Part shown: piece by piece, positions 50,551-61,279 of the stretch
Position numbering within the stretch: position 1 is the stretch's first letter
Layout of the letters: each line of letters begins with the position of its first letter
From: Polytrichum commune
Taxonomy: Eukaryota > Streptophyta > Polytrichopsida > Polytrichales > Polytrichaceae
Length of the DNA stretch: 64,000 nt
Reading direction: 5' to 3'
NCBI GenBank assembly: GCA_950295325.1
Contig: OX485808.1
Coordinates: 41,563,180-41,627,179, forward strand
The notes under the pieces: model-generated
What the model was told of the DNA's origin: nothing
Databases searched by the model: none
Seen by the model: the letters and a program-made list of their open reading frames with translations, nothing else
Program-made: the position numbers and the translations under genes

Positions 50551-51640
50551 CAGCATAGTAAACACCTAGCCGCGTGAAGGGCTTATAATGCAGATGTATC
50601 TTGGTGGCGATAGATTTTGTGGCAGGTCTACTTGTCCTGGACTATAAAACTTGGCAATAGTGTGATCTGGTTAGCAAATCTGCCCAGCAGGTTGGAGCAG
50701 TGACCTGTTTCCTCAAAAAATTCAGAGACATTAGGGAAAAATCATGCCGCGGCACAAATTGAGGACACGGGCAGCATAGTAAACTGCTATCCCTTACACA
50801 GACTTGTGGTAGCACAACACCTGGTCTAGGTTGAAATAACCACAGGAGCATAAAGACCAGAGCGTAAAGCCAGTTTTTATCAACATGCGGTTGCCATTCG
50901 CTTCAGCAGAGTGGATGTGCAGGAAGGTTCCAGATGTTTCAGCCGACATTCAGGTTCACTGAAATACAATGTTGGAGGTACACTAATCCAAACCCTGAAC
51001 TGCTCCACAATGTCTATTTGAAGGCCTCTAAAATGGCCAAAAGACCCTTTGTGGTCATCAAGACCAAGAAGTATGTGCGGCATCAATGAAAAAAAACCCT
51101 CAAGGGAACACCTAATACCCCGGGAGGAATCAGCATAGTAAACATCCAAAACCGTGAAGGGGTTAATAATGCAGATGTGTCTTGGCGGCGATAGATTTTC
51201 AGATGTGTCCTGCTGGCTCAAAAAACTCAGAGCCAGTATGGAAAAATCATGCCGCGGCACAAATTGAGGACACCGGCTCTCACTAAACTGCTATCCCTTA
51301 CACAAACCTGTGTCACCTAAACATCTGGTCTAGGTTGAAATCACCACAGGAGCATAAAGACCAGAGCGTAAAGGCAGTTTTTATAAACATGCGGTTGCCA
51401 ATCGATCCAGCAGAGTGGATGTGCAGGTCGCTCTTGGAAGTCCCAGCCAACATTCAGGTTCACTGAAACACAATGTTTATCGGCACACTAATCCAAACCC
51501 TGAACTGCTCCACGATGTCTTTTTGCAAGTGATTTCCCAAATGGCCGAAAGACCCTTTGTGGTCATCAACACCAGGAAGCATGTGCGGCATCAACGGGAA
51601 AAAAACCCTCAAGGGAACACCTAATACCCCGGGAGGAATC
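50551..51640 (+). repeat. Tandem duplication (580 + 510 bp) inside the piggyBac element
   Basis: Copy 1 is 50551-51130 and copy 2 is 51131-51640. Both start CAGCATAGTAAACA, share AAATCATGCCGCGGCACAAA and CCAGAGCGTAAAG, and end CCTAATACCCCGGGAGGAAT. Copy 2 lacks about 70 bp near its start. No ORF is preserved in the same state in both copies. Confidence 0.9.
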
Positions 51641-51864
51641 ACAACATGTGACAAAGAACCACAGAGTACTCCACAAAGATCCGGCCACATCCCCTTGTAA
51701 ATGTGGATCCTTTAATTCGAATTCTCGGCAACATCCGTTGGCAATGTAGGCCAATAGGGTCGCTCACACCGAGCGAGAATGCACATCGAAATACTATAAG
51801 CGAACAGTTACTCAACGTCGAGACCCGCTAGCCTAACACCAGCAAATTATTGCAACAACAAACC

Positions 51865-52458
51865 CTAAGCAACCACGCACAAATTGGGAGACGGGGCATG
51901 GTGTGTCCAAGTGCAGGAAGACGAACCTGCGGAGTGATGATGGGCGTCGATGGCGCGCGATCCCGCATTTGCACCGGCTGTGACCCTCCCCGGGCCATCC
52001 GCGCGAGGCGCTTCATGCCTCACACCCAGCGTGGGGAAAACGTGCCCACGTAGAAGGCTAGTCACAATTTCGGGGAACCTCCGGCGCTCACACCAACCCA
52101 AAATCCGCGCCGCGTGCCTGTACCAGAGATAGCGGCACCGCTCTTGCACTCCAAATTGTCCTCTCCGATTCCAGCTGCTGGGGCGTGGCTGCGCAAGGAG
52201 TGAGGATGCATCCAGGAGCTGCACCGCCCGTGCCGCGCCGACCTCAGAAACCCCTTGCCTGTTGAACCAATTTCGCAATTCAGACTCCAACAAAATGCGC
52301 TCTGCGCTCGCCGAGTCGCTGCCCCTCTCCATGTATACGCGCCAGAGCGCGGTGTGCCTTCCTTGGATATGCAAGCACGGATCCGCAAACGAGTTTGAAA
52401 ATGGGTGAAGGACAATCCGCCCAAAACAAAACCTGTTGTTGCGAATCCGGGACACCAT
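51865..52458 (-). CDS. Unknown protein at the right end of the element (197 codons)
   Basis: Open frame from ATG 52458 (MVSRIRNNRF) to a stop at 51865, on the same strand as the transposase. The middle (about residues 40-150) looks protein-like and Trp/Arg-rich, with ELRNWFNRQGVSEVGAARAV, RYLWYRHAARILGWCERRRF and EIVTSLLRGHVF. The C-terminal 50 residues look random and may be intronic, with a possible donor CCGCAG|GTTCGT near 51,930. A telo-box lies about 125 bp upstream. Family not recognised. It could be a captured host gene piece or an accessory ORF. Confidence 0.5.
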   Translation of the reverse strand: MVSRIRNNRFCFGRIVLHPFSNSFADPCLHIQGRHTALWRVYMERGSDSASAERILLESELRNWFNRQGVSEVGAARAVQLLDASSLLAQPRPSSWNRRGQFGVQERCRYLWYRHAARILGWCERRRFPEIVTSLLRGHVFPTLGVRHEAPRADGPGRVTAGANAGSRAIDAHHHSAGSSSCTWTHHAPSPNLCVVA

Positions 52459-52581
52459 TTTCCCCCTCAAGGCCAACCCAGTACCACAGACGTGGTCGTC
52501 GCAATCGCAAGCGCCTGTCTATCATGTCCAAATCGCCGGCGCCACGACGTCCTTAGGCCACTCAACAAAAGATGATGATCT

Positions 52582-52597
52582 CCCTAAACCCTAAACC
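52582..52597 (-). promoter_or_regulatory. Double telo-box upstream of the 197-codon ORF
   Basis: CCCTAAACCCTAAACC on the plus strand (GGTTTAGGGTTTAGGG on the minus), 125 bp before ATG 52458. This is a frequent plant promoter element, supporting a minus-strand transcription unit starting near the right end of the element. Confidence 0.5.
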
Positions 52598-52959
52598 TGG
52601 AGTGGAGAAGGTGGAGGGCGAAGCGAAAGCGGGGGAATGCCCTCGCGATTCCTTTGCCACACGAGCGTGTCCTCCCAACGACACTGACCGGACGAGGCGG
52701 TCACCAACGGCCATTTGAAATTACGCCGCGTCACCACGAGGACCGTCCCCGCTCAGCTTCCACGTCTACCGTATTCTGAAGGAATACGTATGCGTACACA
52801 GAAGTCGCACTTATCTCGTCCCCGACATCGCCAGACAGCTCCAAAAATTAGATGGAAAATCCCACAAGTTGCATTTAGGTATTGCCGACATATCCGTAGT
52901 TCGGAGACACGCCAGACTCGGTGAAGATAGGTCATCAGCAAGTGCCTAACCCTGACCGT

Positions 52960-52991
52960 AGGCCATATTGGCCTTCAACCTCTTTTAAGGG
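52960..52991 (-). repeat. Right terminal inverted repeat and subterminal palindrome of the piggyBac element
   Basis: CAACCTCTTTTAAGGG directly before TTAA, the exact inverse of the left end. Just inside lies the AGGCCATATTGGCCT palindrome (52960-52974). Confidence 0.93.
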
Positions 52992-52995
52992 TTAA

Positions 52996-54570
52996 TGTGG
53001 GATTTTAAGAACTGGTTGCAGGGTGGGACGTCAAAATTTCTCAAAAGAGTGTCTCAAACACGAGATCCTGCTTTGAGAAATGCGTTGGATTCCCCCCTTG
53101 AATTTTCAAAATATTTTGAAGGCTCCATTGCATCAATTTGCAGCCCTATTGTACGTTAGTACTCGGGTACAAATACCTCTGCCGAGGTATTGTAGCTTAT
53201 GATGTTGTAATTTTTTCGTACTTAGTTTATGAATGCCTGAATGTTTAGCGTCACAAGCACTCATGTTCTAAGATGTAATTTCTACTTTTGTTCTTGTAGT
53301 CGAAGAGATTTTGCATCCTTTTGTACCACCGAGGCAAGAAAGATAACATGGCCATTCCAATGAACAAGAATGAGCAGCTCATCAAACAAGCTGTGCATGT
53401 TGTGAAAGATGATATTATTTTCAACTACATCTCCAAGAAGGACCAGTTGATGGATTGTGCGGGATTGTGTCCAAGTTGCACTCTAAAACATTGAGCAGAT
53501 GTTGTAGGAGGTAGAGCAAAATTAGACACAATCCATGGCCATAGATGAAGATGAATAACTTGTCAGGAAAAGTGGCTAGGAAGGCTCGTTTGAGTACGTG
53601 AATTTCTCCTTGATTTTTGAAAATTTTAGCATTTCTATGGCACTTTTCACTTAGTGGTGGATGCAATGTTGGCAAGTTGATGGAGTCATTGGACTCCCCT
53701 TCAAGAGCAATGGCACTTCCTATGTACATAGAGACTATTGCTATTGCACATGCATCCACATCCACAACCAACCGGTATTTAAGTGATTCTAGACTTTTGG
53801 ATAGTCTAGAATTATGCATGCCTTGTGTGATAACAAACAAAAACTTATGCAAACACATAATCTCATTGTCGTAAATGCATGTTAATAAGAATAAATTAAT
53901 GAAAACCATGTATGAGGCACAACAATAAAGTTGTGGGATGAAGTCACAATAGTGAGGGGGTTCGGACGATATGTCAACCACCAATAATGTCCGAGATTGG
54001 AAAAAACGTCTGGAATTACCTAAATACTAATTACCCACCCCTCATATGAAAACAAGGAGGTTCTTGTCACAAATGGAGAAATATTTCCTCTTCAAGGCAA
54101 CATAGGATTGTAGTATATGAATACACTTCATTTGCTTTTGTATTTGATTTGAAATGAGAATTAATTTTTTTGAGACTTTTGTTATAAAAGATTGGACGCA
54201 ATTTGGAGTGATGATTACAGGGTGTTGGGCTTTGTTTTGAAATTTATAAACTAAGTTGGTTTCCACGGATTTAGAGTCTTTCAACATGGACTTCATTTAT
54301 TGAAGGTCCCTATATTGGCATGATATTACTTCAAGACCGTGTTGCCAATTCTCAATGAGCTTTTATTTTAAAACAACCTAAGCATTATGCAAAAAATTAA
54401 AAAATATATGTATGATCATTGTTAACCCCCTGTTCATATTTTACTTACATCGAGAGTGTTCATATATTTCATGTTTTAAATCCATAAGTATAGGATGAAA
54501 GTGCGTGTGTAACTAACATCATTTCTCTCCTCACCGCTCACATGATAGCATCCCCCATGTGTAGAGAGGC
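52996..54570. other. Right flank of the piggyBac element, no gene recognised
   Basis: AT-rich. A 187-codon minus ORF (53421-53984) and a short plus ORF (53349-53494) show no domain features and no splice partners. Confidence 0.5.
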
Positions 54571-54574
54571 CCTT

Positions 54575-54890
54575 AGTGTTAGGTGCCCTTCACACTAGAG
54601 GCGAGGACCCATGACCATTTACATCTAAATCCCCTCATTAGTGAAAAATTTCAATGCCATCCCACTCACTTTACACTAGAGGTCGAGGGCCCATGATTAT
54701 TGAAATCCTAAATTTTCCCATCCATGGACAAGGCGGAGACCGTCTCAGTTCACTTTACCGAGGCAGTTTGAGTGGAGGGAAAACCTACAAGGAGTTCAAC
54801 ATGACATGAAACTTGTGTTTCATGGTCTACCTCAAAGAGTGGGTCTAACACAAAACTAAGAGACCATGACAAGTTCAAAATTTCACAATC
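54575..54890 (+). mobile_element. Diverged Harbinger-like MITE relative
   Basis: TTA followed by GGTGCCCTTCACACTAGAGG, then CGGAGACCGTCTCAGTTCACTT and GTGGGTCTAACACAAAACTA blocks in the order seen at 36,755-37,040 and in the reverse complement of 11,610-12,162. End not defined. Confidence 0.5.
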
Positions 54891-55013
54891 CTTGATATAT
54901 AATAACTTAATGTTTGGAAGGGGCCTGCATGAATAGGACCGTGATACAACGAGTATGCCATCTACACTACACTAGAAAGTCCATAATGGGAATGGTTTCA
55001 TAACATCTACGGC

Positions 55014-55033
55014 GGGGGGGGGGGGGGGGGGGG
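55014..55033 (+). repeat. Poly-G run (20)
   Basis: Twenty consecutive G in AT-rich DNA. Confidence 0.9.
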
Positions 55034-58000
55034 ATGTAATTGGTGTTTCACTTAGAAAACGTAGTGACATAAAAGATAGGGCCTCATACAAAGTTTCAAA
55101 GTGATATTTATGAAATCATCAAAAAAATTCATCAAAAAATTCAGGGTATCTAAAATTTACTTTTAAAATATAATAAATATTTTCCAAGAATATTCATTGA
55201 ATATGAAAATTATCCCATGAATATGCACATTACTTCCAAGCCTGAAAATCCTAATCACAGCACATGACCCTTCAAATTACATGGAAGTTAACCCCCATGA
55301 AATTTTCCTATTATATGTTGCTAAATTTGTCATAATGTAAGCCCACTTGACTAATTCAAGATCTTCAAACTAGGTGTCAATATTGCTAAATTTTCTATTC
55401 TCAAGCTCCATTATAATAATCAACATTTTCATCCTCCCCTCCCCCAATACACCTTCCTCTCGGTAGGTGTTGTGAACATTCACTTGTTCATGACCACACA
55501 ACCTTCAGTCTCATGTTTTTGTGGCATGGCCTTTGGACAAGTTTCAAGAACCCTCACAATTTCATGGTCACAGTCGATGGCAATAGTATCAAGTGACCTT
55601 TAGTCCATGTTTGTGTAATTATAGAGTCTCTTCTCGAGATTGATTTTCCGCCTCTTAAACTTTTAGGTCGGTGGTTGTTAAGAATTATCATGTTGAGGAT
55701 CAAATCAATGATTGTTGTGAGCACCCATTTCTTTTTGTATGTGATCACAAATTTTAAACCCAACTCACGGCGAAATTTGTTTCTAAAACCGTATAGCATT
55801 GAGAAAGGCATGCGGCATTTATTCAATAGGTGGCGTGAACATGCTCAATAATCAACAAATTTCATTCATGTCTCAACGCCACAATGGAGTACATCGAATG
55901 AGGGTTTTAATAATTCATTGATTGACCCACAAGCTCGAGGCATGGGTGTAACTATTCTAAGTAGTGGTAACTCTCAATGAGGTGAGGTTGTAAATTTTAA
56001 TGAGTGGTAGTAACTTTCAATAGCACGTTAGAAACTCATAAATTCCCTCAAAACCACATTAAAATGAAACAGCTTCAGAGGTTTCTTTACTACTCCAATT
56101 TTAAAATAGTGTTAATTGAAACCCATGGTCCCTTTTTGTGGAATGAGTTGACTACATAGGATAAGGTAAACCTAGAAATTATGTTTGCGTTTTAACAAGA
56201 GGGACCCGTAAACACTTTTTCATGTTTGACATGCATTAAACTATGAAAGAATCCCCATTTTTTCTTGCATATAGATTGTTTATACCTTCGATGTGGGCTG
56301 AAACTTAATGTGGGTAGAAAATATTGTGGGTCACTATGTTTTATGCGTGGATTGAAAATCAAGAAAGCTTATGCAATAATAAGATTTTAATTTCAATTTT
56401 GAAAATGGTTTATTGAGTTTGACATTGATGTTGTATTTTTCAACTCGAAGTAATTCATGTTCTTGTATGTCAAATTGATTCCATATTCCTAGTTCTAAAC
56501 ATATGATATTGTGGGCTCAAAATTGGCGTAGGTCAAAAAAAGCTACATTGACCGTAGTTATTATGGCATGTCAAAATCATAGTGACCCAAAGTAATATGT
56601 GTAAAGAAACGTAGTTTCTCAAACAACAGCGTAAGAGTAATCTCACATCAAAAATGCATATTTCACATTTTGAAAGTGCATGTATGATGTATGGATTCGC
56701 AACACCATGTTAAGAAATCGGATTAATAACTATCCTCTGCAAATTTATGGCTAATCCATCCCAAATTGATATTAATTCAAGACCTCCAAAGTTGATTCAA
56801 AACAACAACCCCCCTCCCCCCAAACAAACAAAACAAAACAAAAACACACACGTATAACAAGGTTTCCGAACTAGTATACTTTTACCTTATATGTTGCCTC
56901 AAAGGTGGCCATGAATATGGAACCTCCTTTTGCAAACAAGATAATTAACATTGGGTTGAAGTTTGAACCCAAGTTAGTTGAACTTGTCCTTATAGTACAA
57001 TATACGTTATGGTTGATTTATCCACTAACTTAGACGAACCTAGAATTATACTAATATTGTCGCTTCAAAGTCAACGCACCAAACTCATGCTTTGCTTTCC
57101 TTTCGGCATCGTACTTGAAACCGCAAAAGGGGAATAAAGTTGCTTTGTGAGATCTAAAGTATGTATTTTCATTGAGTTGAGATTAGACCTCCAAGAGCCA
57201 TATGTTCTTATGACATTGATTCTATAGTCAAGTCTTTGAGATGTATAAACTAAATTTTATATTAGTCCCAGGGTATACTAGTAAGCCGCATGCCTAGTAC
57301 TTGTAGAGGTTGAATTTAATGATAAGTAAGTTGAAGTGGTCACCGGAAAAACTAAAAGATACTAAAAAGGTTCAAATTGAGCATCTAGAGTGGCTTAGGT
57401 ATGGTAGCTAGGAACCATAGTCTACCAATATGCTTGTCACTATGATCAAGCTATGTCTTGTTTACAATAAATTAAGTATTGTATTTCATGTCGTATGGTA
57501 TTTTATGTCATTGTGGTAACTTATTCAATGACACTTCTAATGAATAAGTTTACAAATAATGTCATTTCAACTTATTTTTTAGTTCATTTTATTGGAAGTC
57601 AACAGAACTAGAGATGAGATTGCACAAGCAAGAACACATACACAAAGGCATATGAACAATGCATGGAGTGAGATGGTCATCCTCACCCCATGCCTTGCCC
57701 TTTATTGCTCATTTTCAACTTGGTTCTCACAAACAATATGGGACAACTCTTCTCCCACTACAACCAGCCTTGTAGGCTTATTGCAAATTTATTCCTTCTA
57801 GTATTACATTTCTATGACTACGAGTAGTCTAATGCTCCACCTTCAACACATCCAAGTGTCAATTATTGAAACAAAGTTTGGTGTATATTGCATCTTAACA
57901 TGTCCATATTGAAATATTGTCATGGATGTTTGAAATTTGGATGACAAATCACTCAGTAAGTAACAATAAATGCAACATTGTAAATCTATAGTGCCCAAAA

Positions 58001-59059
58001 GAAATTTTCAAGGATTGACAAATAATGTTAGATTTACATTTAGTGATGGTGACACTACACAGGTGGTTTACAATTAGTATTGAGGAAGACAAATAGAATT
58101 AATGACATTAAATACAATATTCAATGTAGTGAATAAGGGTCGTGACCACCACTTCAAGTTCTCTCATTGGTCTAAAGATGAGTGGAAGTCCCAAATCACT
58201 TCGCACTAAGTCATCAGAACTTTGATTGACTTTGTCACATGTTGGATGAGATAGTGGCATGGAATCTTTTATAAGTCTTGAGATGGATTACGTTTGGTGG
58301 TCATCAGGGTTTGTGGCGAGATCACCTAAACATGTTGTCTCAAGAAGCACAAAAATGAACCCAACCATCTGGTTTACATTATGTCTTGTGACCAAGATTT
58401 CTATAGGATGATTTGGATTTCTTTTTGCCATGGTCCCGGCAAAGGTTGTAACCATGAGAAATCCTCATTTGGATTTTCAAATGGCCCTTGGTCACTAGTG
58501 TAAACAAGCCCTTTGATGAATTAGTCAAGTCAGAAAGAAGATATTAGAGATTTGGTCAGCTCCACTCACCTTTTCAAAGTTTGTCTCTTATTTGAGGTTG
58601 CCATGTTGGTGTGATCTCTAAACAAGGTAACGTTGAAGCGCCTATTACAAACACTTTGACCACTTCAAACCCTTCACGGGTTCAAAGCAAATCACCCAAA
58701 AATCCAAAAATAGTCAACCCATAAGGAGGCTAATGCACTAGGGTTCATGCAAATTTGATCATCAAGTTGTTTAGATATTGATTCATGCATGTCACAGTGG
58801 GTTGCGATGTAGGTCTTTGAATCTTATCATTAGTATGCATTTTTAAGTATGTAGCTAGTCCCTTAAGAAAATGGATTAAGAAAATAAGTCTCGGACTTGG
58901 GTTACTCGTGGAATTAGGCCACATGGTAGTAAAAATGTTTCTCATTCAACATACACTTTATAATCTACTACTGTAATAGATCTCTTATCCATGTTCATAG
59001 CTTTTAAAGTCATCAAGTGAAAGAGAATTACACCGTTTATGGTATTTAGTGTCACATAC

Positions 59060-59380
59060 GTAATAGTGTCACTTACCCTATTTTGAGGCGTATGCTAGGT
59101 TACATTGATGATTAACAACTTCAGCATAATTATCACCTCATGACACTTGGTGTTCAAGTGCACATACTAATATCTTGGCATGACCATGTTTAATAATGTT
59201 ATGAGGTGCATGTTTATGTTACATAATGCTCTACAAGCTTACTAAAGTGTACACAAATGACAATTGCCATTGGTGTGCTCAAGAACATTTTCCTCTTGCA
59301 TACTAAATTATAAACACATGACACTTGCCATTAGTATGCTCAAAAATATATTTCCTTGTATATTGAAATGCAAGACTTTC
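59060..59380 (-). repeat. Dispersed repeat family C, inverted copy
   Basis: Reverse complement shares AGTATGCAAGAGGAAAAT and AGCATACTAATGGCAAGTGT blocks with 31,990-32,360. Confidence 0.55.
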
Positions 59381-60858
59381 ATCTAACGTATCCCAATGTG
59401 CTACTCTAAATGTCATAATGTATATATTTTTCACTTAAAGAAGATGCGTATGTTGACAAATGGAATCACATTGAAAATTAGCAGGCATGGCACTTTAAAA
59501 CCTCTGGACATCTAATTTAAACCCTTTGCAAATAGTGTATGGGATACTAAATACCATAAAGAGTGTAGTGGTAAGACCCCCCCAATTCCCATAGTGATTG
59601 GAAGTTGACCAATCTTCAAATTTAGTTGAAGGAAATTTTCTTCATACTGTAGATTTCCTCATGATACAAAGATTCAACTCAAATTGCCTCTTTGAGAGTT
59701 ACTTTGGGTGCTGTAACTATCTAAACCTAATTGTGAGCCTTTACTCAAAAAGCATGGGCCTCTATGCTTCTTTTTAAAGCGAATACGTGTGAAGATTAGA
59801 GCTACTTAGGGTTGGACTTTGGACCAACAAATAATCTACACTTTGAATATTTATTAATTTATTCGTATGGTGTTCCAAAACTACATTAAATAGTCATATT
59901 AGTGTAGGCGTCTTAATTAATGCGGCCACTCTAACTTTTTTCTCAAGGTGGAAATAATGTAGGTTCAAGACCCCGGGTTTTCCCCTTAGTCTTCCTTGAA
60001 ACTTTCATCCAACAATTTACATAAAATAAAATAATCACCTTAAATCATAAAAACTGGCATAGAATAATTCTTTCATCCACACCAAAATTGTGGCCCACAC
60101 TAGTAGGACTATTTGTGTGCATGCTAAGATAAGATTTGTTGAACTATCGTTTAAATACCAACAAAGCTCAACAAAAAAAGATGAAGGTCCCATGGGTCAT
60201 GTTACGGTAATGTATTTAAGTAAAACAATTCATATTTTCAAAATCTAAACATTTTGGTCAACTTAGTTCTTCTTGCAGATCCATCATTGCACTTTCAACA
60301 TACCGACATTATAAGAACCCTCAATGATTTCTACAGAAAGGTAATATATGACTCATTCTTTTTTTGATCGATTTTATACAACTGAATGATGAATACATAA
60401 AAAAAATAAAAAATAAAATCATATCAATGTAATCATCTCTTCATACGCAATCCTATCGATGATCTCATTGTAGAATTGAACATGTTGTAGTAGTTCTCAA
60501 ACTCGAGCCTTGACCCTATTTTACTTAAATATTGCTTAAGTGCTCCCAAGGACACCTTATAGATGTAATGACCATCTATGAGAGAAGTTGAAGAGACCAA
60601 GCTTACTTGTGGCTAAAGTAAGCTCTACCAAGTGTAAGTGTGACATTAACGGGACTTTGCCAATGCAATGGGGAGGCGAGAGAATGGTACTACAATGATA
60701 CTCGGCCACATGTGTGGAGGTGGGCTAATTAGTGAAACCTTAATTGCACACAAGCTTGGAGAGCCCTAATTATAAGGGAGTAGTGTTGCTTGCTCGCTTG
60801 CTTGCTCCAATGAGGTAAGTAAGCGAAGTACACCTTTAAATTATAGCAAGAAGCGGGC

Positions 60859-60877
60859 GGGGGGGGGGGGGGGGGGG
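60859..60877 (+). repeat. Poly-G run (19)
   Basis: Nineteen consecutive G, preceded by GCGGGC. Confidence 0.9.
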
Positions 60878-60939
60878 TTGTGAGTGAGAGAGCTAGCCTA
60901 CGTAGTGGGAAATTGTTGGGGGCGTAGTATGAATAATAT

Positions 60940-61080
60940 TGGGGGCTCTTGGGCTTCTCCACGACACCTCATGAGGCTTTTCGCCTTCCGGCGCCCACTA
61001 GCGGAAATATCGCCACTCCACGCCTCGAAGCGATCTCCACCGTCCGTTCGCCTCCATCTACCGAGCCACCTCCCTTGTAC
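60940..61080. promoter_or_regulatory. Isolated GC/CpG-rich patch
   Basis: A 140-bp CpG-rich island (CTTCCGGCGCCC, CCGTCCGTTCGCC) in AT-rich DNA. It could be a promoter or leader of an unseen gene, or a transposon fragment. No ORF supports either reading. Confidence 0.25.
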
Positions 61081-61237
61081 CCTTTAAAGTTTAATTATTA
61101 CGTGGGGTAGGTTCCCGTGTAATAACCATGTCCATTGATGTGGGGGTGGGGTTGGTTACCTGCACCACTCTCGTAATATCCACAAGGATCTTTCAAGGGC
61201 CGGCCTCCTCCGTCGCCTCGCCCGTGGATGAACAAAT

Positions 61238-61276
61238 GGATGGATGGATGGGTGTATGGGTGGATGGATGGATGAC
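61238..61276 (+). repeat. (GGAT)n microsatellite
   Basis: About 39 bp of ATGGATGG-type tetranucleotide repeat with interruptions. Confidence 0.9.
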
Positions 61277-61279
61277 AAT

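Larger units (their letters stand above)
41086..52995 (-). mobile_element. 11.9-kb piggyBac element with cargo genes
   Basis: The element occupies 41090-52991 and is flanked on both sides by TTAA (41086-41089 and 52992-52995), the obligatory piggyBac target. Its termini are a perfect 16-bp inverted pair, CCCTTAAAAGAGGTTG (41090-41105 and 52976-52991). Just inside the left end is a 7-bp palindrome, TTGCCCC..GGGGCAA (41103-41125). Inside the right end is AGGCCA..TGGCCT (52960-52974). Base composition shifts to richer GC exactly at these borders. A piggyBac transposase lies inside at 46645-50095. Typical piggyBac elements are 2-3 kb with one gene; this one also holds B3 and bZIP sequence and an unknown ORF. 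Perfect ends and an open transposase suggest recent insertion. Confidence 0.95.
54891..60850. other. AT-rich gene-free DNA with old repeats
   Basis: No protein-like ORF, RNA gene or clean terminal repeats, apart from the poly-G run at 55014 and the family C repeat at 59,060-59,380. Confidence 0.55.

Noticed and set aside
53421..53984. 187-codon minus-strand ORF
   Set aside because: No domain, odd composition, no splice partners; likely chance.
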